A stretch of DNA of 64,000 bases from Paenibacillus amylolyticus (lineage in GTDB: Bacteria > Bacillota > Bacilli > Paenibacillales > Paenibacillaceae): positions 1,364,001-1,428,000 of the forward strand of contig NZ_BCNV01000001.1 in NCBI RefSeq assembly GCF_001570725.1, in the 5' to 3' direction. This document shows, in pieces, positions 43,279-50,980 of the stretch. How positions within the stretch are numbered: position 1 is the first letter of the stretch; each line of letters starts with the position of its first letter. The notes beneath the pieces are model-generated. The model was not told where the DNA came from. It searched no databases and was given only the letters and a program-made list of their open reading frames with translations. The position numbers and the translations under genes are program-made.

Positions 43279-44838
43279 TCATTTCTTCGGATCATGGCTA
43301 TCGATTTTTTCGGAATGCAGCAAGCGGTAATCTGATGGACTCATGTTGAACATTCTCTTGAATTTCGAGCTAAAATAACTTGGCGAACTGAAGCCGGTCA
43401 GTTCTGTAATATCCCATACGGTTAATTGGGTTTCCTTCAACAGTCGCAAGGCGTGTTTCATCCGAACGCCCGTCACATATTGAATAAAAGAGGTACCTGC
43501 ACCTTCCTTAAACAGTTCGGAGAAATAGGTAGGGTAATAGTTGAATCGTTCAGCGAGTAACGTCAACGTTAGCTCCTGCATGTAGTTCTCCCCGATATAT
43601 CGCTTGGCTAACTCGATAATCGTCCCATCCCCATCTTCCGAGGGCAGTTGTCGATGAAGGAAGTCTTGAGCCCATTGCATTAGTAAGCGTTCTGCCTGAT
43701 CTGGCGTCTTGAGCCACAGTATCCATTCGGGGGCCATAGGACAATCCATTAACAGTGAAATTTGCAAAATGCTTCGTGTCATTCGGGAGGGAGAGAGCTG
43801 GAATGCCTCGTGAAGTTCCTTACGGATGATGCTGCGGAAGGAGTCCAGTTCCCCACGAATGAGACAACGATGCAGCGTTCGGGTAGTCTCCTCAGGCAGT
43901 AATGGACTATAATCTGTTCCTGCCTGAGGATTCGGAGTGTTGCCAGCCCGTTCAGCTGAATTCCAAGCCAGAAGGGAATGGATATAACCTTCTTTCCATT
44001 GCTCAAGTCCAGAATCAGAAAGTCCGACCCCAATCTTAAGTTTCATGGAAAAAACAGATGCCGTATGTCCCGTGAGCTGTTGGATGAATTCGTGCTGCAT
44101 ACCGTCTTGTACCATGAAATGCATGATGCCTGCGTATGCCGAATCATGAAAAACCTGGACATTGTCTGAATCAGACTGGGCGATTTCATAACAAACCAGC
44201 TCGAAAGGAAGATGCATCTGCTCATGTGAGCGATCTTTTCGAATATTCTGCTTATCCGATTGACTTATACTCGCGGTGATGAAACAGACCTTCTGATCCT
44301 GCCATGATTCGAGATGGAACAACCGGAGTCGTTCTGGCAGTGAGGAAGGCGGAAGACGATTGCCTCTGACGAGATCAAGAAGGAAACGTTCTTTCATTTC
44401 CCGGTAATACTGAGAGAGTCGCCATTGCAGTAATTCGGAATCGCCTCGTACTTTACGTTGATCATCCAGATCCGCTTTAATTTTGCATAATGTCGCTTTC
44501 AGTTCATCCCGTGTTACAGGCTTCAGTAAATAATCCATGACCTGGCTGCGGACACCCGCTCTGGCATATTGAAAATCTTCATAACCCGTGATTATGACAA
44601 TCTGGATAGAAGGATTATAACTGCGGCAGACATCCAATAGTCTGATGCCATCCATGACAGGCATATTCATATCGGTAATCAGCAAGTCAAAATGTTCAGA
44701 TTTCAAAAGTTCATCCGCTTCGATCCCATTAGAGGCTTCTCCTGTTATGACAAAACCCATGCCATGCCAATCGACTTTCAATTTCAAGCCTTCGCGAACT
44801 TCGATCTCGTCATCTGCGATTAATACGTTGTACATCAT
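43279..44838 (-). CDS. YesN-type response regulator with AraC output domain
   Basis: 519 residues. REC domain at 1-120, with acidic pocket NVLIADDEIEV and phosphoacceptor D56 in LLITDMNMPVMDG; a variable middle of about 270 residues; and a C-terminal AraC helix-turn-helix (LTLLAERFNYYPTYFSELFKEGAGTSFIQYVTGVRM ... ITELTGFSSPSYFSSKFKRMFNMSPSDYRLL). It receives phosphate from the sensor kinase whose gene overlaps it by 29 bases, and probably activates the downstream ABC operon in response to extracellular sugar. Confidence 0.93.
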   Translation of the reverse strand: MMYNVLIADDEIEVREGLKLKVDWHGMGFVITGEASNGIEADELLKSEHFDLLITDMNMPVMDGIRLLDVCRSYNPSIQIVIITGYEDFQYARAGVRSQVMDYLLKPVTRDELKATLCKIKADLDDQRKVRGDSELLQWRLSQYYREMKERFLLDLVRGNRLPPSSLPERLRLFHLESWQDQKVCFITASISQSDKQNIRKDRSHEQMHLPFELVCYEIAQSDSDNVQVFHDSAYAGIMHFMVQDGMQHEFIQQLTGHTASVFSMKLKIGVGLSDSGLEQWKEGYIHSLLAWNSAERAGNTPNPQAGTDYSPLLPEETTRTLHRCLIRGELDSFRSIIRKELHEAFQLSPSRMTRSILQISLLMDCPMAPEWILWLKTPDQAERLLMQWAQDFLHRQLPSEDGDGTIIELAKRYIGENYMQELTLTLLAERFNYYPTYFSELFKEGAGTSFIQYVTGVRMKHALRLLKETQLTVWDITELTGFSSPSYFSSKFKRMFNMSPSDYRLLHSEKIDSHDPKK

Positions 44839-46627
44839 ATTCCTCCTGTACGGGTAGAATCAGTTCAATACATGCGCCTCCGCTTTCATCGTTCTTCATA
44901 TGAACCGTGAACAAGGCACCATAATGCAGGCGGCAACGAGCAATGACATTGCCCAGTCCAATATGCCAGCCTTCGTTATGCAATATGGATTCCAACGAGG
45001 GGGGAGCTACGGGATGTTGCAACTTGTGGATGATTTCTGCTGGAATACCTGGTCCATTGTCTGAAACACTGATATGCAGACGATCATGCATCCGGTTGAT
45101 CCGTATCTGGACCTGGGCTGTCGTCTGATGCTTGAAACTGTATTTCACTGCATTTTCAATAAGCGGCTGAAGAATAAACTTGATGATGACCAAGGCGTTC
45201 AGTGTGCCTTCCGTCGTTACCGAAATGTCGAGTTTATGACCGAAACGGGTCTGCAAAATGGAGATATAACGTTGTACATAATCTAGCTCTTCGGTCAGGG
45301 GAACACGGTCGTCATTGGTGTTAATGGAAAAGCGCATCATTTTACCCAAATCCTCAATGACCTGAACCGTATCATCCGTTCTACGCTGAATGGCAAGGCT
45401 GCTCACCAGCTCCAGGGTGTTAAACATAAAATGTGGATTAATCTGTATGAGAAGTGCCTTATACTCTGCTTGCTGGCGGAGCAGCTTCAGCTCGAATTCA
45501 TTCTGGATATGCTGTCGCAACTGACTGATCATATAACGGAAGGTGAAGATCACATAACTGATCTCGCTCTTTACATTTTTATCCGGAGGCAGTAGTGAAT
45601 CGGCTTGGTCGAAAGCACCTCGTTGAACTTGTCTCATCGCCAGCACCAGTCTGGTCAAAGGTTTGGTTACGCCATGAGATAGCCATGCAGCAGCCAAGAG
45701 GGAGACCAGTATCAGGGCAATCGTCACCACCACAATCGTGCTTTGGAGCTTATGGAGAGACAGGTACATTTCCTTTTCCGGTGCCAGACCCGCCAATATC
45801 CAGCCCGTACGTCCCAGTTTCTTGTATACAAGGATGTCTCGCTGTCCTTCATGGTTTGTGAGATATGTGACTCCGGATTTGAGCGGGCTGTTACGAATAC
45901 GATCGATCTCTGCGGTAGCTACAGCACCCAACGTGTCTACCTGCTGTGAGAGAATAGGATTTCCTTGCTCGCCCAGCAGAAAAATAGTGCTACTCTCCGC
46001 AAGATGTATGCGACGGAGCGGCTCCAGAAAATAGGATTCACTGACATTTACCTTCATGAGACTCTGCGCTTTAGCATGGTGAAAGGTGCCAATGGGCATC
46101 AGCAGACTGACCACCGGATTGCCATGATCTCTGACACGTTCATATTGGTCGGTGTGTACAGGTAACCAGCGTTCCCCCAACGTGTAGAAATTCGTATACC
46201 AGGATTCTTGTTGAAAGGCAGGATCATACGCTACCTGATTCTCACTGCCAATTCGCAGTCCATTCCGTCGATAGATGGATACATCCGAGATACTGGTGTA
46301 ACTGTTAGTTGCCTGAGTGAGAAAGCGGCTCATCGCGAGGTTGGCCAGCATCTTTTCTCCTTCCGAAAGGTTCGGATCTCCGATCGCATTATCCCAGTTC
46401 TTGCCCATATCACTATTGAAAACAAGAGAGGCGACATCATAGATTTGCATCTGCACCATGTCTACGTATGAACCGTATTCCTCCATTTTCTCAAGAGCAG
46501 AGGATTCGATGTATGAACGGATGACCATGCGTGATTCCTTGAAGAGCAGGTAGGAGAGAGTACCAAAAGCGAGGACAAACAGGACGACGATAAAGGCAAT
46601 CAGGCGGTTTTTTAAAGAGAAGAACAT
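44810..46627 (-). CDS. YesM-type membrane sensor histidine kinase
   Basis: 605 residues. An N-terminal membrane helix (LIAFIVVLFVLAFGTLSYLLF), an extracytoplasmic dCache-like sensor region of about 260 residues, a second membrane helix (TIVVVTIALILVSLLAAAWLSHG), HAMP, a His_kinase domain with the phosphorylated His in INPHFMFNTLELVSSL, and an ATPase domain with LQPLIENAVKYSFKH and DNGPGIP. It is the first gene of the operon running to 38368, and overlaps the response regulator gene by 29 bases. Its signal is most likely a carbohydrate or its binding protein. Confidence 0.93.
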   Translation of the reverse strand: MFFSLKNRLIAFIVVLFVLAFGTLSYLLFKESRMVIRSYIESSALEKMEEYGSYVDMVQMQIYDVASLVFNSDMGKNWDNAIGDPNLSEGEKMLANLAMSRFLTQATNSYTSISDVSIYRRNGLRIGSENQVAYDPAFQQESWYTNFYTLGERWLPVHTDQYERVRDHGNPVVSLLMPIGTFHHAKAQSLMKVNVSESYFLEPLRRIHLAESSTIFLLGEQGNPILSQQVDTLGAVATAEIDRIRNSPLKSGVTYLTNHEGQRDILVYKKLGRTGWILAGLAPEKEMYLSLHKLQSTIVVVTIALILVSLLAAAWLSHGVTKPLTRLVLAMRQVQRGAFDQADSLLPPDKNVKSEISYVIFTFRYMISQLRQHIQNEFELKLLRQQAEYKALLIQINPHFMFNTLELVSSLAIQRRTDDTVQVIEDLGKMMRFSINTNDDRVPLTEELDYVQRYISILQTRFGHKLDISVTTEGTLNALVIIKFILQPLIENAVKYSFKHQTTAQVQIRINRMHDRLHISVSDNGPGIPAEIIHKLQHPVAPPSLESILHNEGWHIGLGNVIARCRLHYGALFTVHMKNDESGGACIELILPVQEEYDVQRINRR

Positions 46628-46679
46628 GGATTTCCTCCTTCTACCGAGTCAACTTGCATGCAGGTTAATTATAAAAATA

Positions 46680-46712
46680 TAAAAAAAGACTGCGTAACAT
46701 GCGCAGCCTTTA
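46680..46712 (-). terminator. Rho-independent terminator of Gfo/Idh gene
   Basis: On the minus strand AAGGCTGCGC / GCGTAACATGCGCAGCC-type pairing: AAGGCTGCG and CGCAGTCTT with an 8-9-base loop, then seven T. It separates the oxidoreductase from the kinase operon. Confidence 0.8.
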
Positions 46713-46746
46713 AATGAAATTAATAATGTAGTGCAGACTTGGAGCC

Positions 46747-48036
46747 TTAGAAACGAACCAGATTATTGACGTTGACAGGCAAGCCTGTGGCGATGGCGCG
46801 ATTGGCCGCAATACCCGTCAGAATGGATCTGGCACCGTCCACATGGTTAGCAGCGCGATGATACGGATCTTCAACTGGCTCTCCAAACAGATCATTCAGC
46901 AGAACCGGGTCACCTCCGCCATGTCCACCTGCTTTCTCTTCCACTTCAACCTCATATGGCGCATCAAACATTGGAAGAACCCGCAATGTTTTACCGATCA
47001 ATGCACCTTCCTTACTTTTATCACCCAATGAATTGACATAGGATTGCTCCACAATGTTCATCTCAATCCGGCCTTTGGTGCCATTAATGGCAATGCGGTA
47101 ACCTTCCCATGGCTGGTAGGCGACGAGGGAGTACGTCAGAATCGCTTTGTTCCGATACTTCACAAGAACGCCCATCGTATCTTCAATGTTGATGCCATCC
47201 CCGAATACGCTCTGATCCCTTTGGTAACCATCTTCCGATTCGGCATCCAGATACATGGACTTCATATGAGCATCCGAATCCAAATGCAGTGCAAAAGGAT
47301 CTTCTTTCGCGATCGGATTGCCGGTTGCCCGATTGTAGAACTGCGTTACACCGCGTTCTTCTGCATTTTCTCTGCCGTAATACATCAGATCACCGAATGC
47401 GAACACGGTATCCGGCTGTGAGCCAATCCAGAAATTCACCAAGTCGAAGTGATGCGTGGATTTGTGCACAAGCAATCCGCCGCTATTGCGCTTGTCCCGA
47501 TGCCAGCGGCGAAAATAATCCGCGCCATGGCGCGTATTCAGCAGCCATTCGAAGTGAACGGAAGTGACTTTCCCAATGGTATCATTCAGAATAAGTTCCC
47601 GAATTTTAGTATGGTGCGGTGCATAACGGTAGTTAAAGGTTACTCTGACGTTCTGGCCAGTCCGCTTGACGGCATCCAGAATCTCCTGACATTTCTCCTC
47701 ATCGATGGTCATCGGTTTTTCGGTGACAACGTCACAACCAAGTTCCATCGCACGAATGATGTACTTGTGATGGGTGCGGTCAACGCTCGTTACGATGACA
47801 TAGTCAGGTTTCTCGTTCTCAATCATCTGATCAAACTGATCTGCAGGATAAGTAGGTACCTCTGGATACTCGTACTTTTCCTTCAATAGTTGATTCGCGT
47901 AGTTCATACGGACTTGATTTATATCGCAAAAGCCGACAAGCTCGGATGTATCCCTGTAATCCCGGGTCAAAGCACCATAAAAAAATTCGGCGCGGCCGCC
48001 GGTTCCGACTAATACATAACGTTTCTTGTTACTCAT
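46747..48036 (-). CDS. Gfo/Idh/MocA family oxidoreductase
   Basis: 429 residues. The N-terminal Rossmann fold shows VGTGGRAEFFYGAL (residues 10-23), and the family EKP motif is in DVVTEKPMTIDEEKCQEIL with the catalytic lysine. The C-terminal alpha/beta domain includes SGGLLVHKSTHHFDLVNFWIG. Members oxidise sugars, inositols or sugar derivatives with NAD(P). Divergent from an AraC regulator at 48164, with a candidate CcpA site and matched direct repeats between them, so sugar-responsive control is likely. Separated from the kinase operon by a terminator. Confidence 0.9.
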   Translation of the reverse strand: MSNKKRYVLVGTGGRAEFFYGALTRDYRDTSELVGFCDINQVRMNYANQLLKEKYEYPEVPTYPADQFDQMIENEKPDYVIVTSVDRTHHKYIIRAMELGCDVVTEKPMTIDEEKCQEILDAVKRTGQNVRVTFNYRYAPHHTKIRELILNDTIGKVTSVHFEWLLNTRHGADYFRRWHRDKRNSGGLLVHKSTHHFDLVNFWIGSQPDTVFAFGDLMYYGRENAEERGVTQFYNRATGNPIAKEDPFALHLDSDAHMKSMYLDAESEDGYQRDQSVFGDGINIEDTMGVLVKYRNKAILTYSLVAYQPWEGYRIAINGTKGRIEMNIVEQSYVNSLGDKSKEGALIGKTLRVLPMFDAPYEVEVEEKAGGHGGGDPVLLNDLFGEPVEDPYHRAANHVDGARSILTGIAANRAIATGLPVNVNNLVRF

Positions 48037-48090
48037 GTCTATCGCCTCCTTGAATATAGCTCTAGACTATAACAAGGGAGTACTTCTTTC

Positions 48091-48134
48091 GCCGCATTTT
48101 ATGCGTAACCGCTTTCAAATGCCGCATATTTTGC
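48091..48134. promoter_or_regulatory. Divergent control region: two direct repeats flanking a cre-like site
   Basis: GCCGCATTTTATGC (48091-48104) and GCCGCATATTTTGC (48121-48134) are direct repeats with starts 30 bases apart, about three helical turns, the arrangement used by AraC-type activators. Between them, on the minus strand, TGAAAGCGGTTACG (48104-48117) matches the CcpA consensus at all specified positions except the last. TATAAT at 48135-48140 is the likely -10 box of the AraC gene. Confidence 0.55.
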
Positions 48135-48163
48135 TATAATTTATGAAAAGGAGAGAGGGCGAC

Positions 48164-49066
48164 ATGACAGAACCTTTTCGTGCAGATTTTCATGATCCCA
48201 CGGATTTGCTACACATCGAATATGATCGTCGCATTGGATACTTCTCGATGACGGATGACCATCTGCATGATCATTATGAGTTGTATTATCTGTTGTCTGG
48301 CGAGCGTATTTATTTCATCAAGGACCGGACTTATCGGGTAAAGGCTGGCGATCTGGTGTTTGTTGATCGCAATACGGTTCACAAGACATTGGAGAGCGGT
48401 ATGCCCGACCATGAGCGGATGGTGCTCTATTTGAAGCCGGAGCTTTTTGCTGCCATGTCGATTTCACCTAACTTCGTTGAAGGATTGAAGGAGCCCTTCT
48501 GTTGGGAGATTCCCATTGTAAGATTCCCTTCACAGGTCACGGAGGTTTTGGAGCGGATGGTTAGCGAAATGGTGGATGAAATGCTTCGTCCCCAACCCGG
48601 AAGCAACCTGTTGCTTCGTCATCGGGCTATTGAATTGTTGGTGCATGCCTATCGGAATCAGCATCTGGGTCGGTTATGCTCCGATGATCGTGAGCCGGTT
48701 CTTCATCCCAAGACACAGGCCGTCGTGCGTTACCTGAATGAAAATTATCAGAAGCCACTGACATTACCGGAGGTGGCGGGTATGTTTCGCATTAGTCCGC
48801 ATTATCTGAGTCGATTGTTCAAACAAACGACGGGGTTTACCTTCAGTGATTATCTGAATCTGTTACGGGTGAAGGAAGCACAGCGTTTGCTGCGGGAAAG
48901 TGAGGAATCCATTACGGATATCGCCTGGCTTGCGGGGTTCAGTAACTTCTCTCATTTTGGCAAGATGTTCAAACGTACCGTTCAGGTATCACCAAGAGTC
49001 TACCGACAGGAATACAAGGAATCGGGTTCCGTGAGGACCGTAAAAGAGGGAGAGAATATACGATGA
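48164..49066 (+). CDS. AraC-family transcriptional regulator
   Basis: 300 residues. An N-terminal cupin-type ligand-binding domain (HLHDHYELYYLLSGERIYFIKDRTYRVKAGDLVFVDRNTVHKT) precedes a double helix-turn-helix (LTLPEVAGMFRISPHYLSRLFKQTTGFTFSDYLNLLRV ... ITDIAWLAGFSNFSHFGKMFKRTVQVSPRVYRQ). Start ATG 48164, where GGAGAGAGG lies upstream; the frame extends back to 48143 without better support. Divergent from the Gfo/Idh gene and first in a run of eight co-directional genes to 54899. Its last four bases overlap the RidA start. Confidence 0.9.
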   Translation: MTEPFRADFHDPTDLLHIEYDRRIGYFSMTDDHLHDHYELYYLLSGERIYFIKDRTYRVKAGDLVFVDRNTVHKTLESGMPDHERMVLYLKPELFAAMSISPNFVEGLKEPFCWEIPIVRFPSQVTEVLERMVSEMVDEMLRPQPGSNLLLRHRAIELLVHAYRNQHLGRLCSDDREPVLHPKTQAVVRYLNENYQKPLTLPEVAGMFRISPHYLSRLFKQTTGFTFSDYLNLLRVKEAQRLLRESEESITDIAWLAGFSNFSHFGKMFKRTVQVSPRVYRQEYKESGSVRTVKEGENIR

Positions 49067-49509
49067 TTGAAGCAAGATTAAATGAACTGGGGATCATTTT
49101 GCCACAGGCCAGTGCCCCAGCAGCGAAATACGCCAATGCCGTTATTGTGAATGGAATTATGTATGTATCCGGAAAAGGACCGGATACCTCCGAACGCGGC
49201 AAACTGGGATCAGACTTCACAACAGAGCAGGGATATGATTTTGCCCGGAATGCTGGACTGGAGGTGCTTGCTGTCGTTCGAGACGTGCTAGGTTCACTGG
49301 ATCGGGTGAAGAGAGTGGTTAAAGTGCAGGGCTTCATCAATGCGTCCGCTTCGTATCAGGAGCATCATAAGGTACTGAATGGATTCTCGGATCTGATGAT
49401 GGAGGTATTTGGAGATCAGGGGGTACACGCTCGTTCAGTGTTCGGTGCAGTGTCCGTAAGGGATAATTTGCCGCTGATCATTGATTCCATCTTTCAAGTA
49501 GAGGAGTAG
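49063..49509 (+). CDS. RidA family protein (YjgF/YER057c/UK114)
   Basis: 148 residues. The family hydrolyses reactive enamine/imine intermediates from PLP enzymes. NAVIVNGIMYVSGKGPDTS matches the family N-terminal strand pattern, and NASASYQEHHKVLNGFSDLMMEVFGDQGVHARSVFGAVSVRDNLPLIIDSIFQV matches the C-terminal half; in place of the active-site Arg-Glu of canonical RidA, the sequence ARSVFGAVSV is seen, so this may be a divergent branch. The start overlaps the AraC stop (ATGA). GNAT gene follows after 8 bases. Confidence 0.85.
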   Translation: MIEARLNELGIILPQASAPAAKYANAVIVNGIMYVSGKGPDTSERGKLGSDFTTEQGYDFARNAGLEVLAVVRDVLGSLDRVKRVVKVQGFINASASYQEHHKVLNGFSDLMMEVFGDQGVHARSVFGAVSVRDNLPLIIDSIFQVEE

Positions 49510-49517
49510 GTACTACC

Positions 49518-50108
49518 ATGACAGATTCAACTTCATTTCATCCGATTATGCTAACGATTCCCGAGAGCTTCTACACAGAACGTCTCATGATTCGTGCCCC
49601 GCAGTGGGGAGATGGCAAGGCTGTGAATGAAGCGGTTCGTGAGAGTGTGGAGCAACTGCGGTTGTGGTTGCCTTTTGCCGAGAAGATCCCGTCATTGGAA
49701 GAGTCCGAAGTGACTGTTCGCAAAGCAAAACTGAAATATCTGGAGCGTACCGACATGATGTTACATTTACGTGATAGATATACGGATGAATTGGTAGGCA
49801 GCAGCGGGTTACATCGCATTGACTGGAATGCACGCTGTTTCGAGATTGGTTACTGGATTCGAACCTCACGAGCAGGCGAGGGCTTGATGACGGAAGCGGT
49901 GAGAGGCATTGAGCAATTTGCCATTACTCATCTGGAGGCCAATCGGCTGGAGATCCGATGTGATGCTCGTAATGTACGAAGTGCTAAAGTAGCTGAGCGA
50001 GCGGGCTATACGCTGGAAGGTATACTGCGTAAGATGCGGCGGGACAGTACAGGTACGCTGGTGGATTGTATGATTTTCTCCAAAGTTAGAGGCATTGAGT
50101 TCGAGTAA
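49518..50108 (+). CDS. GNAT family N-acetyltransferase (RimJ/RimL type)
   Basis: 196 residues. RLMIRAPQWGDGKAVNEAVRES at the start and ARCFEIGYWIRTSRAGEGLMTEAVRGIEQFAITHLEANRLEIRCDARNVRSAKVAERAGYTLEGILRK, the acetyl-CoA-binding and AGYTLEG end of RimJ/RimL-like GNATs, are clear. It acetylates an amino group of a protein N-terminus or small molecule; the acceptor is unknown. It begins 8 bases after the RidA stop, with AGTAGGTA upstream; a canonical ribosome site is less evident, so translation may be coupled. Confidence 0.88.
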   Translation: MTDSTSFHPIMLTIPESFYTERLMIRAPQWGDGKAVNEAVRESVEQLRLWLPFAEKIPSLEESEVTVRKAKLKYLERTDMMLHLRDRYTDELVGSSGLHRIDWNARCFEIGYWIRTSRAGEGLMTEAVRGIEQFAITHLEANRLEIRCDARNVRSAKVAERAGYTLEGILRKMRRDSTGTLVDCMIFSKVRGIEFE

Positions 50109-50121
50109 GAGGAGGACAGGT

Positions 50122-50952
50122 ATGGAGCGAATTGGTCAGGGAAGAACTGCGGAAATCTATGCGTATTCGAACGAGCACATTATGAAGTTATATCGAATGG
50201 ATTTTCCACTCGAAGCAGTCCAAAATGAATTTAGAATAAGTGAGTTGGTATTCAAAAAAGGATTACCCGTCCCATAAGCAGTATCCTTGATAGAAGATAC
50301 GCCGCGTGCAGGCATTGTTTTTAGAAGAGTGGAGGGTAACACCCTGTTATCCCTTATCATTCAACAACCTGCTATACTAGAGCAGCTCGCATCCAAAATG
50401 GCCGAGTGCCACTACAGACTTCATTGCGAGAGAGATGATGAAGCAACAATGCCCTCCCAGAAGCAGATTCTATCCGGAGCGATTGGCAATGTTCGATTAT
50501 TATCCGAGAACGATCAAGCGCGAGTCCTTTCTTACTTAACAACACTGCCTGATCAACAGCAGATCTGTCATGGCGATTATCACCCTGATAACGTTATGCT
50601 CAGTGAGGCTGGCGATCAATACTGGGTCATCGATTGGATGACTGGCATGTCGGGTGATCCCGCGGGTGATGTGGCTCGAAGCTGGGTAATATTAATGAGC
50701 GGCACATTGCCGGATGATACAGAGCCTGCTATACGAATGGGATTTGAAATGGCTCGTGAATCACTGGTCGAATATTACGTTAATCACTATATACAAATTT
50801 CCGGTATTTCCCGGGAAACGATTGAATCCTGGATGCTGCCCGTTGCTGCCGCGCGTCTTGACGAGGGTTTGCCCGCTCAAGAAGCGGAACAGCTGCTGAA
50901 GTTTGTTCAGGAACGAATTCGTTGGTTAGACGAATCTAACTATATTATATAA
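50122..50952 (+). pseudogene. Aminoglycoside phosphotransferase-family gene interrupted by an in-frame stop
   Basis: AGAGGAGGACAG lies before ATG 50122. The frame encodes MERIGQGRTAEIYAYSNEHIMKLYR, the ATP-binding lobe of the APH kinase fold, then stops at TAA 50275 after FKKGLPVP. The same frame continues directly with AVSLIEDTPRAGIVFRRVEG and includes the catalytic loop HGDYHPDNVM and metal-binding VIDWMTG. One changed base (for example from CAA or GAA) restores a complete 276-residue kinase. TTG 50287 could restart translation but would omit the nucleotide-binding lobe. Either a recent nonsense mutation or a sequencing error; the family phosphorylates small molecules such as antibiotics, choline or homoserine. 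Confidence 0.8.
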
Positions 50953-50980
50953 AAAGGGTAGAGAAAGAGGGGACATATTC

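Noticed and set aside
47449..47889. 146-codon plus-strand open frame
   Set aside because: Antisense to the Gfo/Idh oxidoreductase.
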